Source: an uncultured Actinomycetes bacterium
Lineage (GTDB): Bacteria; Actinomycetota; Acidimicrobiia; Acidimicrobiales; Microtrichaceae
Length of the DNA: 41,338 nucleotides
Direction of reading: 5' to 3'
Assembly: GCA_903868545.1 (NCBI GenBank)
Contig: CAIPVR010000228.1
Coordinates: 1-41,338, forward strand
Shown: piece by piece, positions 1 through 7,697 of the stretch
How positions within the stretch are numbered: the first letter of the stretch is position 1
Layout of the letters: every line of letters begins with the position of its first letter
Notes under the pieces: generated by a model
Told to the model about the DNA's origin: nothing
The model's database searches: none
Seen by the model: only the letters and a program-made list of their open reading frames with translations
Translations under genes and position numbers: made by a program

Positions 1-280
1 CCACCCCCACGATCAGGAACACGATCCCGATCAGGAACAGGTCGGTCACCTTCAGCAGGTCCGCGATCACATCGAGGTCGGAGGGATCGCCGACGACGTC
101 GACCGCCACCCACACCGCCTTGTACGTGGCCCACAGCACGGTTCCGAGGCTCAACAGCACCATGCCCACCGCCGGCACCGCGGCCACGAAGCGGGCACGC
201 TCCATCGCCCGGCCGACGGGACCCGGCCGGGCGCCCCGCTCCCCCGTGGCCTCCACCGGTGCGGCGTCGTCGGCTCCCAT
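1..280 (-). CDS. YqhA-like (UPF0114) integral membrane protein, 3' end cut by window
   Basis: This reading frame starts at an ATG and stays open to the window edge, so only the first 93 residues are visible. After a charged N-terminus (about 25 residues) there is a hydrophobic segment (AAVPAVGMVLLSLGTVLW) and, after a short loop, a second one (DLFLIGIVFLIVGVG). The sequence DLFLIGIVFLIVGVG resembles the segment that precedes the conserved GLYELF region of the YqhA/UPF0114 family, small inner-membrane proteins of unknown function. The ORF track omits it because it has no stop in the window. The family call rests on a short match; that it is a membrane protein is more certain. Confidence 0.62.
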   Translation of the reverse strand, partial: MGADDAAPVEATGERGARPGPVGRAMERARFVAAVPAVGMVLLSLGTVLWATYKAVWVAVDVVGDPSDLDVIADLLKVTDLFLIGIVFLIVGV

Positions 281-336
281 GTGACGAGCCTACGACGGCC
301 GGCCGCCATCCCGTGTCGGTCCGATGACGCGCCTGT

Positions 337-342
337 TACGGT
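337..342 (+). promoter_or_regulatory. Putative -10 element (TACGGT) for the GT61 gene
   Basis: TACGGT fits the actinobacterial TANNNT -10 consensus and lies 10 bases before the ATG at 353. That spacing implies a leader of only a few bases. No clear -35 is seen. Confidence 0.35.
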
Positions 343-352
343 CCCGGCCGGG

Positions 353-1468
353 ATGGACGTCATGGGAGGGTCACCGGGAAGGGCGCGCCGTCGCTGGTGG
401 CGGTCGTCCCGGCGCTGGCCGCCGATCGCCCCGGCCGTGGCGCTCACGGGATCCGAGCTGGTGCATCTCGGCGGCGGTGAGTCGATCCCCTGCCCCGGTG
501 CCGAGCACCTGCACCTCGACCCGACGGCGGTCCGCCTCGGGCTCGGCACGTCCTCCCTCGCTCTGCCCCCGGCACGGGTGCACGTCCTCCGCGATGCGCT
601 CGTCTCGCCCTCCAACCGCGTGGCGCTCGCCCGGGACGGGCGCGTCGTGGCGGAGTCGGTGACGCAGGACCTCCTGCGGACCCCACCGAGGGACCCGGCT
701 GAGTTCCGGGCACCGTCGCGCCGGATGCAGGGCACGATCGCGCTGTACCGGACGCCCGCCGACGGGCGGTTCCACACCCTCGTGCACCACCTGCCCCGGG
801 CCGCGCTGCTGGCCCATCCGGCGCTGCGCCGGCTCGGTCCGATCACCCTGGTCCACGACGGCCCGTTGGCTCCGGTGGAGTCGTGGGCGCTGCCCGGTCT
901 CGTCGGTCGTCAGGTCCGGATCGTGGAGGTGGAGCCCGGCACGCCGCTGTGGGCCGACACCGTGGTGGTCCCCGGGTACGTGACCCGGCCGGGAGCCGGG
1001 GCCATCCCGAGCTGGTACCGCCGCTGGGCCGACGGTGCCGCCGAACGGGCCGACGGCGGCGGGCCGCGCCGGATCTTCATCGACGCCGGTGAGGGGCCGA
1101 CGGCGGTCGCGAACCGTGAGGCGCTCGACGCCGTGCTCCAGCGCCACGACGTGGAGGCGGTGGACCCATGGCGCCTGGATCCGTCCCGCGCCGTGGGGCT
1201 GTTCCGCGACGCCGACCTGGTCGTGGGGGTGCACGGCACGGGCGTGTCGCACTGCCTGTTCAGCCGGCGGGCGCACGTGGTGGAACTGACCACGGCGCGG
1301 ACCCTGCGCCCCGAGCTGTACTACCTGTGCACCTCGAAGGGGCTCCCCTACGACTTCGTGCCCGCCGTCGAGGCCCCGGGCCGGAACCGCCACGCGGCAC
1401 CGGGCAGGGACGGGGTCACCGTCGACGTGACCTGGCTCGACTCACTGCTCGGCCGCATCGCGCGCTGA
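353..1468 (+). CDS. GT61-family (DUF563) glycosyltransferase
   Basis: The product (371 residues from this start) resembles the GT61/DUF563 family, glycosyltransferases often tied to capsule or cell-surface polysaccharide. Visible family signatures are the HTLVHHLPRAALL segment (like the family's H-x-x-x-D/H-x-LPR motif), a central pair of short alpha/beta units, an R-x-I-F-I-D strand, and near the C-terminus LVVGVHGTGVSHCLF followed by HVVELT, which corresponds to the family's 'G-x-HGAG-x-x-N ... E' donor-site region. The tracked ORF begins upstream at a GTG. I prefer the ATG at 353 because a TACGGT hexamer sits 10 bases before it and the upstream residues are not family-like. No signal peptide or membrane segment is seen. 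It is a single gene, with no other polysaccharide genes nearby. The acceptor and donor sugars cannot be inferred. Confidence 0.72.
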   Translation: MDVMGGSPGRARRRWWRSSRRWPPIAPAVALTGSELVHLGGGESIPCPGAEHLHLDPTAVRLGLGTSSLALPPARVHVLRDALVSPSNRVALARDGRVVAESVTQDLLRTPPRDPAEFRAPSRRMQGTIALYRTPADGRFHTLVHHLPRAALLAHPALRRLGPITLVHDGPLAPVESWALPGLVGRQVRIVEVEPGTPLWADTVVVPGYVTRPGAGAIPSWYRRWADGAAERADGGGPRRIFIDAGEGPTAVANREALDAVLQRHDVEAVDPWRLDPSRAVGLFRDADLVVGVHGTGVSHCLFSRRAHVVELTTARTLRPELYYLCTSKGLPYDFVPAVEAPGRNRHAAPGRDGVTVDVTWLDSLLGRIAR

Positions 1469-1479
1469 GGCGCCGCGCA

Positions 1480-2583
1480 TCAGGCCCGTGCGGCGATGCT
1501 CGCACCGAGGTCGAGGAGCTGGCGGGTGGTGCCACCGAGCTGGAGCTCGAGCTCCTTTGCCTGGAGGAAGCACCGGTGCAGCGGGTAGTCGCGGTCGACG
1601 CCCACTCCGCCGTGGAGGTGCTGGGCGGCGTGCACCACCCGCTGGCCCCCCCACGCGGCCCAGAACTTCGCCACCGCCACCTCCTCGGTGGCGTCCTCCC
1701 CCGCCCCCAGGCGCCACAGCGCCTGGTGGGTGGTGAGTCGGATCGCCTCCGTGTCGATGTACGCGTCGGCGGCCCGGTGGGCGACCGCCTGGAAGCTGGC
1801 GATGGGGACGTCGAACTGCTTGCGTTCCTTGGTGTAGTCCGCGGTCAGCTCGAGGGCCCGGGCGCACACGCCCACGGCCACTGCGCACTGGGTGCCGACG
1901 GCTCGCTCGTAGGCCCACCGGAGCACCTCGTGGCCCTCACCCACGAGCCGGGCGGGCGCCTCGGCGAGCAGCAGCGCGGCCTGCGGGTCGCCCAGGGTGG
2001 TGAGGAGCGGTTCCACGCCGACCCCCTCCCCCGGCACCGACACCAGGAACAGGCCGACGGAGCCGCCCTCGACGGCGGCCGGTACCAGCACGTGGTCGGC
2101 GACGAGCCCGGCCGGAACGCAGATCTTGGTGCCGGTCAGGGACCAGCCGTCGCCGGAACGCTCCGCCACCGTGGTGGGAGCGAGCGGCTCGCTGCCGTCC
2201 TCGTGCCACGCGGCGGTGAGCACGGACTCCCCCGCGGCCACCGCCGGCAGCACCTCGGCGGCGAGGTCGGCGGGGGCGAACTCCGAGATCGGCAGCACCC
2301 CGAGGCCGATCGTCTCCCACAGCGGGACCGCGGCGGCGGTCCGTCCCGCCGCCTCGAGCACCCCGCCGAGGGCCACCAGGTCGAGCCCGGCACCACCGTG
2401 GGCCTCGGGCACGAAGGCGCCGAGCACCCCGGTCTCGGCGAGCTTCGCCCACAGCTCGCGGTCGAAGCGCGGTGCGTCGCCGCGTTCCACGTCGCGCAGA
2501 CGTTCGTGGGTGCTCAGGTCGCCGAGCACCTGGCCGGCGAGTTCCGCGATGGCCTGCTGTTCCTCGTCGAATCGGAAGTCCAT
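1480..2583 (-). CDS. Acyl-CoA dehydrogenase, FadE28-like (short) subunit
   Basis: A 367-residue acyl-CoA dehydrogenase. It has the all-alpha N-terminal domain (MDFRFDEEQQAIAELA), the FPEAHGGAGLD-type segment (here VPEAHGGAGLDLVALG), a middle beta domain, and a C-terminal helical domain with RKQFDVPIASFQAV and QHLHGGVGVDRDYPLHR, which form FAD and substrate contacts in the family. It is transcribed after the FadE29-like gene with a 15-base gap. Adjacent divergent acyl-CoA dehydrogenase genes of this type in actinomycetes (FadE28/29, FadE26/27) encode alpha2beta2 heterotetramers in which each FAD site is shared; FadE28/29 act on the sterol side chain. The pair arrangement is seen; the heterotetramer and a sterol-like substrate are inferred. 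Confidence 0.85.
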   Translation of the reverse strand: MDFRFDEEQQAIAELAGQVLGDLSTHERLRDVERGDAPRFDRELWAKLAETGVLGAFVPEAHGGAGLDLVALGGVLEAAGRTAAAVPLWETIGLGVLPISEFAPADLAAEVLPAVAAGESVLTAAWHEDGSEPLAPTTVAERSGDGWSLTGTKICVPAGLVADHVLVPAAVEGGSVGLFLVSVPGEGVGVEPLLTTLGDPQAALLLAEAPARLVGEGHEVLRWAYERAVGTQCAVAVGVCARALELTADYTKERKQFDVPIASFQAVAHRAADAYIDTEAIRLTTHQALWRLGAGEDATEEVAVAKFWAAWGGQRVVHAAQHLHGGVGVDRDYPLHRCFLQAKELELQLGGTTRQLLDLGASIAARA

Positions 2584-2598
2584 GTGGCGCTCCGTCCC

Positions 2599-3777
2599 CT
2601 AGTTGCGCAGCGCCCGCGGCAGGCCGAGGCCGAACATGCCGATGAGGTCGCGCTGGATCTCGTTGGTGCCGCCGCCGAAGGTGAGGATCAGCAGGCTGCG
2701 GTAGTTCATCTCGAGCCGGCCCTTGAGGACCGACCCCACGGAGGTGCGCTCGAGGTACGCCCGGGGGCCGAGCACCTCCATCAGGAGGCGGAAGGCCTCC
2801 AGGTAGAACTCGGTGCCGAACGCCTTGATGGTCGAGGCGTCCGCCACGTCGAGGTGGCCCTCGGTGGCGGTCCAGGCCACCTTCCAGTTGATGAGCTTCA
2901 GGAACTCGAGCCCCGCACGCACCCGGGCGAGGTTCACCTGCACCCACTCCTGGTCGATCACCCGCCGCCCGTCGGCGAGGGTGGTGCCCGCGGCCCAGTC
3001 GCGCACCTCGCTGTAGCTCTGCTCGAGGAGGCCGGGCGAGCACAGGGTCACCCGCTCGTGGTTGAGCTGGTTCACGATGAGCGTCCAGCCGTTGTTCTCG
3101 CCGCCGACCAGCCACGACGCCGGCGCGCGCACGTCGTCGAAGAACGTGGCGTTGATGTCGTGGGTGCTCAGGAGGTGCAGCGGGTCGACCGTGATCCCCG
3201 GCGACTTCATGTCGACGATGATCATGGAGATGCCCTTGTGCTTCGGGGCGTCCGGGTCGGTGCGCACGGCGAGCCAGCAGTAGTCGGCGTCGGAGGCGAG
3301 CGACGTCCACATCTTCCGGCCGTTGATCACGAACTCGTCGCCGTCGCGCACGGCGCGGGTCGTCAGCGCGGCGAGGTCGGTGCCCGCCTCCGGCTCGGAG
3401 TACCCGATGCAGAAGTGGAGGTCGCCGGCGAGGATCTTCGGCAGGAAGAAGTCCTTCTGCTCCTGGGTGCCGAACTCCATGATCGTGGGGCCCACGGTGT
3501 TGATGGTGAGCATCGGCACCGGGGCGCCGAGCCGCATCGACTCGTCGAAGAAGATGAACTGCTCGAGCTGGCTGCGGCCCTGCCCGCCGTACTCGGTGGG
3601 CCAGCCGATGCCGAGCCACCCGTCGGCGGCCATCTGCTTCACGACCTGCCGGGTGACGGGGCCCACGCCGTGCTCCTTGTGGAGCTCGTCGCGCAGCTCG
3701 TCGGTGAGCAGGCCGTCGTAGTACGCCCGGAGTTCGTCGCGCAGCGCCTGCTGCTCCTCCGTGTACGCGATGTGCAT
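2599..3777 (-). CDS. Acyl-CoA dehydrogenase, FadE29-like (long) subunit
   Basis: A 392-residue acyl-CoA dehydrogenase of normal family length. It shows GIGWPTEYGGQGRSQLEQ, FCIGYSEPEAGTDLAALTT (flavin/substrate loop), INGRKMWTSLASDADY, and near the C-terminus LILTFGGGTNEIQRDLIG. From memory its order of motifs closely tracks mycobacterial FadE29 (ChsE2), for example 'GYTEPEAGTDLASL' and 'LVITFGGGVNEV'. It is the first gene of a two-gene operon with the FadE28-like subunit. The ATG start at 3777 follows a GGGGGA-type ribosome site. A palindrome matching the KstR operator consensus lies 46 bases upstream, suggesting control by a TetR-family lipid-catabolism repressor. Substrate is not determined by sequence alone. 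Confidence 0.87.
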   Translation of the reverse strand: MHIAYTEEQQALRDELRAYYDGLLTDELRDELHKEHGVGPVTRQVVKQMAADGWLGIGWPTEYGGQGRSQLEQFIFFDESMRLGAPVPMLTINTVGPTIMEFGTQEQKDFFLPKILAGDLHFCIGYSEPEAGTDLAALTTRAVRDGDEFVINGRKMWTSLASDADYCWLAVRTDPDAPKHKGISMIIVDMKSPGITVDPLHLLSTHDINATFFDDVRAPASWLVGGENNGWTLIVNQLNHERVTLCSPGLLEQSYSEVRDWAAGTTLADGRRVIDQEWVQVNLARVRAGLEFLKLINWKVAWTATEGHLDVADASTIKAFGTEFYLEAFRLLMEVLGPRAYLERTSVGSVLKGRLEMNYRSLLILTFGGGTNEIQRDLIGMFGLGLPRALRN

Positions 3778-3823
3778 GCGTCCCCCTGTGGTCCGTCCCG
3801 GCCCCCGGCCGGTGCGGCCGAAC

Positions 3824-3837
3824 TGTAACGCGTTCTA
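3824..3837. promoter_or_regulatory. KstR-type operator palindrome upstream of the acyl-CoA dehydrogenase pair
   Basis: TGTAACGCGTTCTA (TAGAACGCGTTACA on the other strand) matches TNNAACNNGTTNNA on both strands. That is the consensus I recall for KstR, the TetR-family repressor of sterol catabolism. It sits in the gap between the divergent fadE29-like and mycothione reductase genes. The match is exact; the identity of the regulator is inference, since related TetR repressors of fatty-acid genes use similar sites. Confidence 0.55.
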
Positions 3838-3875
3838 CCGTCGGGGCCCCGGGCACGCCCCCGGACGGCCGGGCC

Positions 3876-3881
3876 TAGGGT
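3876..3881 (+). promoter_or_regulatory. Putative -10 element (TAGGGT) for mycothione reductase
   Basis: TAGGGT is 6 bases before the GTG at 3888, the classical leaderless spacing. No Shine-Dalgarno is visible. Confidence 0.5.
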
Positions 3882-3887
3882 GACGCC

Positions 3888-5294
3888 GTGGGTGACGCGA
3901 CCACCGACCTCGACCTGCTGATCATCGGCAGCGGCTCGGGCAACTCGATCCTCACCGACGAGCACGCGGGCTGGCGCGTGGGGATCGTGGAGCGGGGGAC
4001 CTTCGGCGGGACGTGCCTCAACGTGGGGTGCATCCCGTCGAAGATGCTCGTGCTGCCCGCCGGCCGGGTGACGGAGGCACGCGAGGCCGCACGCCTGGGG
4101 GTGGACCTCCGGCTCGACGGCGTGGACTGGCCGGCGATCCGTGACCGGGTGTTCGGGCGGATCGACCCGATCTCCGCAGGAGGGCTCGACTGGCGTCGGC
4201 AGCAGTCCGGCGTGACCGTGTTCGAGGGGGATGCCCGCTGCACCGGACCGCACACCGTGGCGGTCCGTGCCGCCGACGGGTCCGTCACCGAGCTCGTGTC
4301 GGAACGCATCGTCCTGGCCGCGGGCGCCCGGGCGTCGGTTCCGCCGGTCCCGGGCCTCTCCGAGGTGCCGTTCCACACCTCGGACACCCTCATGCGGGTG
4401 GACCGCCTCCCGGAGCACCTCCTGGTCCTCGGCGGCGGCTTCATCGCTGCCGAGATGGGGCATGTGTTCGCCGCGCTCGGCTCGCGGGTGAGTCTCGTGC
4501 ACCGCGGTGACCGCCTGCTGCGTCACGAGGACGTGGACGTCTCGGTGCGCTTCACCGAGAGCTTCTCCAACCGTGCGTTCCTCCACCTGAACGCAGAGGT
4601 CCGCTCCGTCGCGCACGTCGATGGCGAGTTCGTGGTCGAGGTGGAGCGCGACGACCCGGGCCGGGAGCCGGCGCTCGAGGTGCTCACCGGCGACGCTCTG
4701 CTGGTGGCCACCGGCCGGGTCCCGAACGGTGGCCAGCTGAACGTGACCGCCCTCGGGGCCCGCCTGGACGCCGGCGGGTACGTCGTCACCGACGACACGC
4801 TGCGGACCGATGCTCCCGGCGTCTGGGCCCTCGGCGACATCCGTAACCGACTGCAGCTCAAGCACCTGGCCAACCAGGAGGCCCGGGTGGTGTCGCACAA
4901 CCTCCTCCACCCCGACCGCCCCGCCCGCATCGACCAGCGCGTGGTCCCCCACGCCGTCTTCTCGCACCCAGAGGTGGGATCGGTCGGCGAGCGGGAGGTG
5001 GACCTCCGTGCCCGTCGCCACCCGTACCGGGTGGGCCGCTGCGACTACGCCGGGGTGGCCTACGGGTGGGCGCTCGAGGACACGACGGGGTTCGCCAAGG
5101 TGCTGGTCTGCGCCGAGACGGGGCTGCTGCTCGGCGGCCACGTGGTCGGGCCGCAGGCGGCCACCCTGGTGCAGCAACTGGTGCAGGCGATGCAGTTCGG
5201 CATCCCGGCCGAGCGCCTGGCCCGCGAGCAGATCTGGTGCCATCCCGCCCTGGGTGAGGTGCTCGAGAACGCCCTCCTCGACGCCGCCGGCTGA
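3888..5294 (+). CDS. mtr: Mycothione reductase
   Basis: A 468-residue flavoprotein disulfide reductase. Visible parts are the FAD-binding LLIIGSGSGN near the N-terminus, the redox pair C43-x4-C48 in GGTCLNVGCIPSKM, the NAD(P)-binding LLVLGGGFIAAEMGHV, the second FAD motif with GVWALGDI, and the C-terminal interface motif around H452-PALGE-E457 that supplies the His-Glu pair. It reduces mycothiol disulfide (mycothione) with NADPH, keeping the actinobacterial thiol mycothiol reduced in the cytoplasm. The HPALGEVLENALL ending and the C-L-N-x-G-C-I-P-S-K core fit Mtr better than lipoamide dehydrogenase or mercuric reductase. GTG start is supported by the leaderless promoter pattern and by the downstream FAD motif beginning about 10 residues in. 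It stands alone, convergent with the epimerase gene. Confidence 0.88.
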   Translation: MGDATTDLDLLIIGSGSGNSILTDEHAGWRVGIVERGTFGGTCLNVGCIPSKMLVLPAGRVTEAREAARLGVDLRLDGVDWPAIRDRVFGRIDPISAGGLDWRRQQSGVTVFEGDARCTGPHTVAVRAADGSVTELVSERIVLAAGARASVPPVPGLSEVPFHTSDTLMRVDRLPEHLLVLGGGFIAAEMGHVFAALGSRVSLVHRGDRLLRHEDVDVSVRFTESFSNRAFLHLNAEVRSVAHVDGEFVVEVERDDPGREPALEVLTGDALLVATGRVPNGGQLNVTALGARLDAGGYVVTDDTLRTDAPGVWALGDIRNRLQLKHLANQEARVVSHNLLHPDRPARIDQRVVPHAVFSHPEVGSVGEREVDLRARRHPYRVGRCDYAGVAYGWALEDTTGFAKVLVCAETGLLLGGHVVGPQAATLVQQLVQAMQFGIPAERLAREQIWCHPALGEVLENALLDAAG

Positions 5295-5303
5295 CCGGCA
5301 GGC

Positions 5304-5340
5304 TCCCCGCCCCCGCCGCCGCAGCGGTCGGGGCGGGTCC
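5304..5340. terminator. GC-rich hairpin between convergent mtr and epimerase genes
   Basis: CCCGCCCCCG pairs with CGGGGCGGG (one bulged base) around a loop, in the 47-base gap between two convergent stop codons. Its position suits a bidirectional terminator. There is no T-tract, which is common in actinomycetes. Confidence 0.45.
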
Positions 5341-5341
5341 G

Positions 5342-6247
5342 TCAGTGACCGGCCCGTGCCAGCCAGGCGTCGGCCAGCCTCCCGAAGCCGTCGCGCCAGG
5401 CCACCCGGTTGGGGCCGGTCACCGCCTCCATGGCGGTGGTGTCCACGGTGACCCCGCCGATGGTCGAGGTGGTCGCCTCGAACCGGGCGTCGTAGCCGCA
5501 GCGGTCGGCCAGGTAGCGGCACCACTCCTCGAGCCCCACCTGCTCGTGGCCGGCCCAGTTGAGGACGGTGGCCGGGACGGTGGCGGCGTCGAGCAACGCC
5601 GGGACCGTGGCCGCGATGTCGTCGAGATCGATCGGGTTGAAGAGGTTGGGTTCCCCGGGGAAGAGCGGAATGGGCATCCCGGCCTCCATCATCGCCAGAT
5701 GGAACGCGGGCCAGCCTCGCGGCGTGCCGTCGGGGCCCACCCCGTAGGGCACGTTGAGCCGGGCGATCGTGGTGGGCACCTCGAGGAGGCGGCACATCGT
5801 CCGGACCACCTCCTCCGCCGCGATCTTCGAGATCGAGTACGTGGGCATGATCGCCCGGTGGTTGTCGCCGAGGGGGGAGCGCTCGTCGAGCACCTCGGCA
5901 CCAGCGGGTGCGTACACGCCGGTGGAGGAGCAGTGGAGCAGTCGTCCCGGGCGGACGTGGGCGGTGAGCAGGCCGATCCCCTCCGCGTTCGAGCGCAGGT
6001 CGAGGTCCCAGCGCTGCGACTTCACCACTGCGAAGTTCACCAGGGCGTCCGCCCCCGGGGGCACGTCGGCGAAGTCGGCCGAGGCGAGATCGGCCACGAC
6101 GCAGCGGACCCCCGCCGACTCGAGCCGGTCGCGGGCCGCGGCGTCGGTGAAGCGGGCCAACCCGACCACCTCGTGATCGGCGGCGAGCGCCACGGCGACG
6201 GACTCGGCGACCTGCCCGGTGACGCCGGTGAGGAGGTAGGTGCCCAT
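5342..6247 (-). CDS. NAD-dependent epimerase/dehydratase (extended SDR)
   Basis: A 301-residue extended short-chain dehydrogenase/reductase. The N-terminal Rossmann motif is GVTGQVAESVA (a variant of G-x-x-G-x-x-A/G), followed by a D-x-x-D-like VVADLAS strand. The catalytic Ser/Thr is in HCSSTGVYAP and the Y-x-x-x-K pair is YSISK. The FNPIDLDDIAA segment is typical of nucleotide-sugar epimerases or related reductases. The substrate cannot be assigned: it stands alone between two convergent or divergent neighbours and no sugar-nucleotide genes are adjacent. Probably cytoplasmic; no membrane segments. Confidence 0.8.
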   Translation of the reverse strand: MGTYLLTGVTGQVAESVAVALAADHEVVGLARFTDAAARDRLESAGVRCVVADLASADFADVPPGADALVNFAVVKSQRWDLDLRSNAEGIGLLTAHVRPGRLLHCSSTGVYAPAGAEVLDERSPLGDNHRAIMPTYSISKIAAEEVVRTMCRLLEVPTTIARLNVPYGVGPDGTPRGWPAFHLAMMEAGMPIPLFPGEPNLFNPIDLDDIAATVPALLDAATVPATVLNWAGHEQVGLEEWCRYLADRCGYDARFEATTSTIGGVTVDTTAMEAVTGPNRVAWRDGFGRLADAWLARAGH

Positions 6248-6256
6248 GGGACGCGC

Positions 6257-6262
6257 AGGCTA
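6257..6262 (-). promoter_or_regulatory. Putative -10 element (TAGCCT) for the epimerase gene
   Basis: TAGCCT on the minus strand lies 9 bases before the ATG at 6247. It fits the TANNNT leaderless pattern seen repeatedly in the window. Confidence 0.35.
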
Positions 6263-6320
6263 GGGCGGCGGCGTGTGGCGCGGCACGGATCTCACTTTCC
6301 GGTCGCCGAGCCCCCTCCGT

Positions 6321-6326
6321 TAGGTT
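6321..6326 (+). promoter_or_regulatory. Putative -10 element (TAGGTT) for the Arg-rich protein gene
   Basis: TAGGTT is 9 bases before the ATG at 6336, with no Shine-Dalgarno between them. Confidence 0.4.
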
Positions 6327-6335
6327 GGGCGCCCT

Positions 6336-7697
6336 ATGTCCCGTCGTCTCGAGATCGAGCTCACCAGTGAACGCCCCGACGGCACCTGGACCTGGCGTGC
6401 CGCGGGCGCCCGCCAGCCCAAGGGTGAGCTCGACGGCGGGGTCCTTCCCGAGGGCACCAAGGTCGGCGACGTCCTGCGCGCCGATGCCGAGTTCCTGGTG
6501 GACGGCATCGAGATCACTGCGGTGCTCCCGCCGAAGGCGGCCCGCAAGGAGGCCGAGACCCTCCAGATCCTCGGTTCCGGCAAGGAGGAGCCGCTCGTCA
6601 CCACGCAACTCGCTCCCAAGGGTCGCGGTGGCGGCCGCCGTGACCGCGGCGACCGTGGAGAGCGGGGCGACCGACGTGACCGTGGTGAGCGTCGCGACCG
6701 CGGCCGCGACGGGGACCGCCGCGGCCCGCGTCCGGACCGCCCCCGGGGCCCGCGGCCCGACCCGGTGCCGGAGCGGCCCAAGCCGAAGCGGCTCCGGCCG
6801 GGACGGGCCCACCGCAACGCCGTGCTCGACGAACTCGCCGTGGAGCAGCGTCCGATCGCCGAACAGGTCCTCCGCGGGGGCGTCCCCGCCGTCCGCGAGG
6901 CCATCGCCAAGCAGAACGAGGAGGCCAGGGCACAGAGCCGGCCCGAGGTGCCGGCCGACCAGCTCGTGGCCATGGCCGAGCAGCTGCTCCCCCGCCTCCG
7001 GGTGGCCGAGTGGCGCGACCGGGCCGAGGCGGCGCTGGCCGGCATCGACGATCTCGACCTGCGTGACCTGAGGTCCGTGGTCGTCGCCGGCGACGGGCTC
7101 GCCCGCGACGAGTCGACGAGAAACCTCCTGGAGCAGCTCCAGGCCGGACTGGCACGTCGGGTGGAGGAGGAGCACACCAACTGGGTGGCCGACATCACCG
7201 CGAACCTCGACGCCGGTCGCTTCGTCCGGGCCCTCCGCCTGAGCTCGCGGCCGCCCAAGGCCGGCACCCCGGTACCGCCCGAGCTGGCCGAGCGTCTCGT
7301 CACCAGCGTCTCGGAGGGGCTCACGTCGGGCACCAACCAGGAGTTGTGGGCGGCGGCGCTCGACGCGTTGGCGTTCTCGCCGGTGAGGTCACAGGTGCTG
7401 CCCGCATCACGTCCGGAACAGCCCACCGACGATCTGCTGGAGGCCGTGCGGCGGGTCGCGGACCGGGTCCCGAAGGTCGCCGCCCTCTTCGGCGTGGACC
7501 CGACCGAGGCCGCCGCAGCGAAGAAGCGCCGTCCGCCGCGCAAGCCGAAGTCCGGCGCGGCGCCGGCTGCGGGCCGGGCCCCGCTCCCCCCTCCTCCGCC
7601 CAAGCTGGAGGACGCTGCTCCTGTGGAGGACGCTGCTCCTGTGGAGGACGCTGCTCCTGTGGAGGACGCTGCTCCTGTGGAGGACGCTCAGCCGTAG
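6336..7697 (+). CDS. Uncharacterised protein with Arg/Asp/Gly-rich linker and C-terminal EDAAPV repeats
   Basis: I do not recognise a named family. The 453 residues fall into parts. Residues 1-66 look like a small beta-rich domain (LEIELTSERPDGTWTW ... DGIEITAVLPPK). Residues 97-130 are a DRGDRGER-type Arg/Gly/Asp-rich tract like those of RNA-binding proteins. Residues 131-160 are Pro/Arg rich. Residues 161-410 are a predicted helical domain with many Leu, Ala and Glu. A Lys/Arg/Pro stretch and four EDAAPV repeats end it. The architecture suggests a nucleic-acid-associated, perhaps RNA-binding, cytoplasmic protein, but this is inference. The 3' end overlaps the convergent HAD gene by 10 bases. 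Confidence 0.75.
   Translation: MSRRLEIELTSERPDGTWTWRAAGARQPKGELDGGVLPEGTKVGDVLRADAEFLVDGIEITAVLPPKAARKEAETLQILGSGKEEPLVTTQLAPKGRGGGRRDRGDRGERGDRRDRGERRDRGRDGDRRGPRPDRPRGPRPDPVPERPKPKRLRPGRAHRNAVLDELAVEQRPIAEQVLRGGVPAVREAIAKQNEEARAQSRPEVPADQLVAMAEQLLPRLRVAEWRDRAEAALAGIDDLDLRDLRSVVVAGDGLARDESTRNLLEQLQAGLARRVEEEHTNWVADITANLDAGRFVRALRLSSRPPKAGTPVPPELAERLVTSVSEGLTSGTNQELWAAALDALAFSPVRSQVLPASRPEQPTDDLLEAVRRVADRVPKVAALFGVDPTEAAAAKKRRPPRKPKSGAAPAAGRAPLPPPPPKLEDAAPVEDAAPVEDAAPVEDAAPVEDAQP
6624..6725 (+). repeat. Low-complexity Arg-Gly-Asp-rich coding tract
   Basis: Imperfect repeats of GACCG(C/T)GG(C/T)GA(C/G) encode DRGDRGER-like units within the 453-residue protein. The repeats are degenerate at the third base, so selection is likely on the peptide. 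Confidence 0.6.
7608..7688 (+). repeat. 18-bp tandem repeat, 4.5 copies (EDAAPV)
   Basis: GAGGACGCTGCTCCTGTG is repeated four times without a single mismatch and then a half unit follows. It encodes EDAAPV x4 plus EDA at the end of the upstream protein. Identical copies indicate recent expansion or slippage. The last half unit ends at base 7688, the first base of the region shared with the convergent HAD gene. Confidence 0.95.

Noticed and set aside
3639-7175. A 1178-residue minus-strand ORF
   Set aside because: It crosses three real genes on either strand (fadE29-like, mtr, epimerase) in other frames and has no family motif; long stop-free frames are expected at this GC content.
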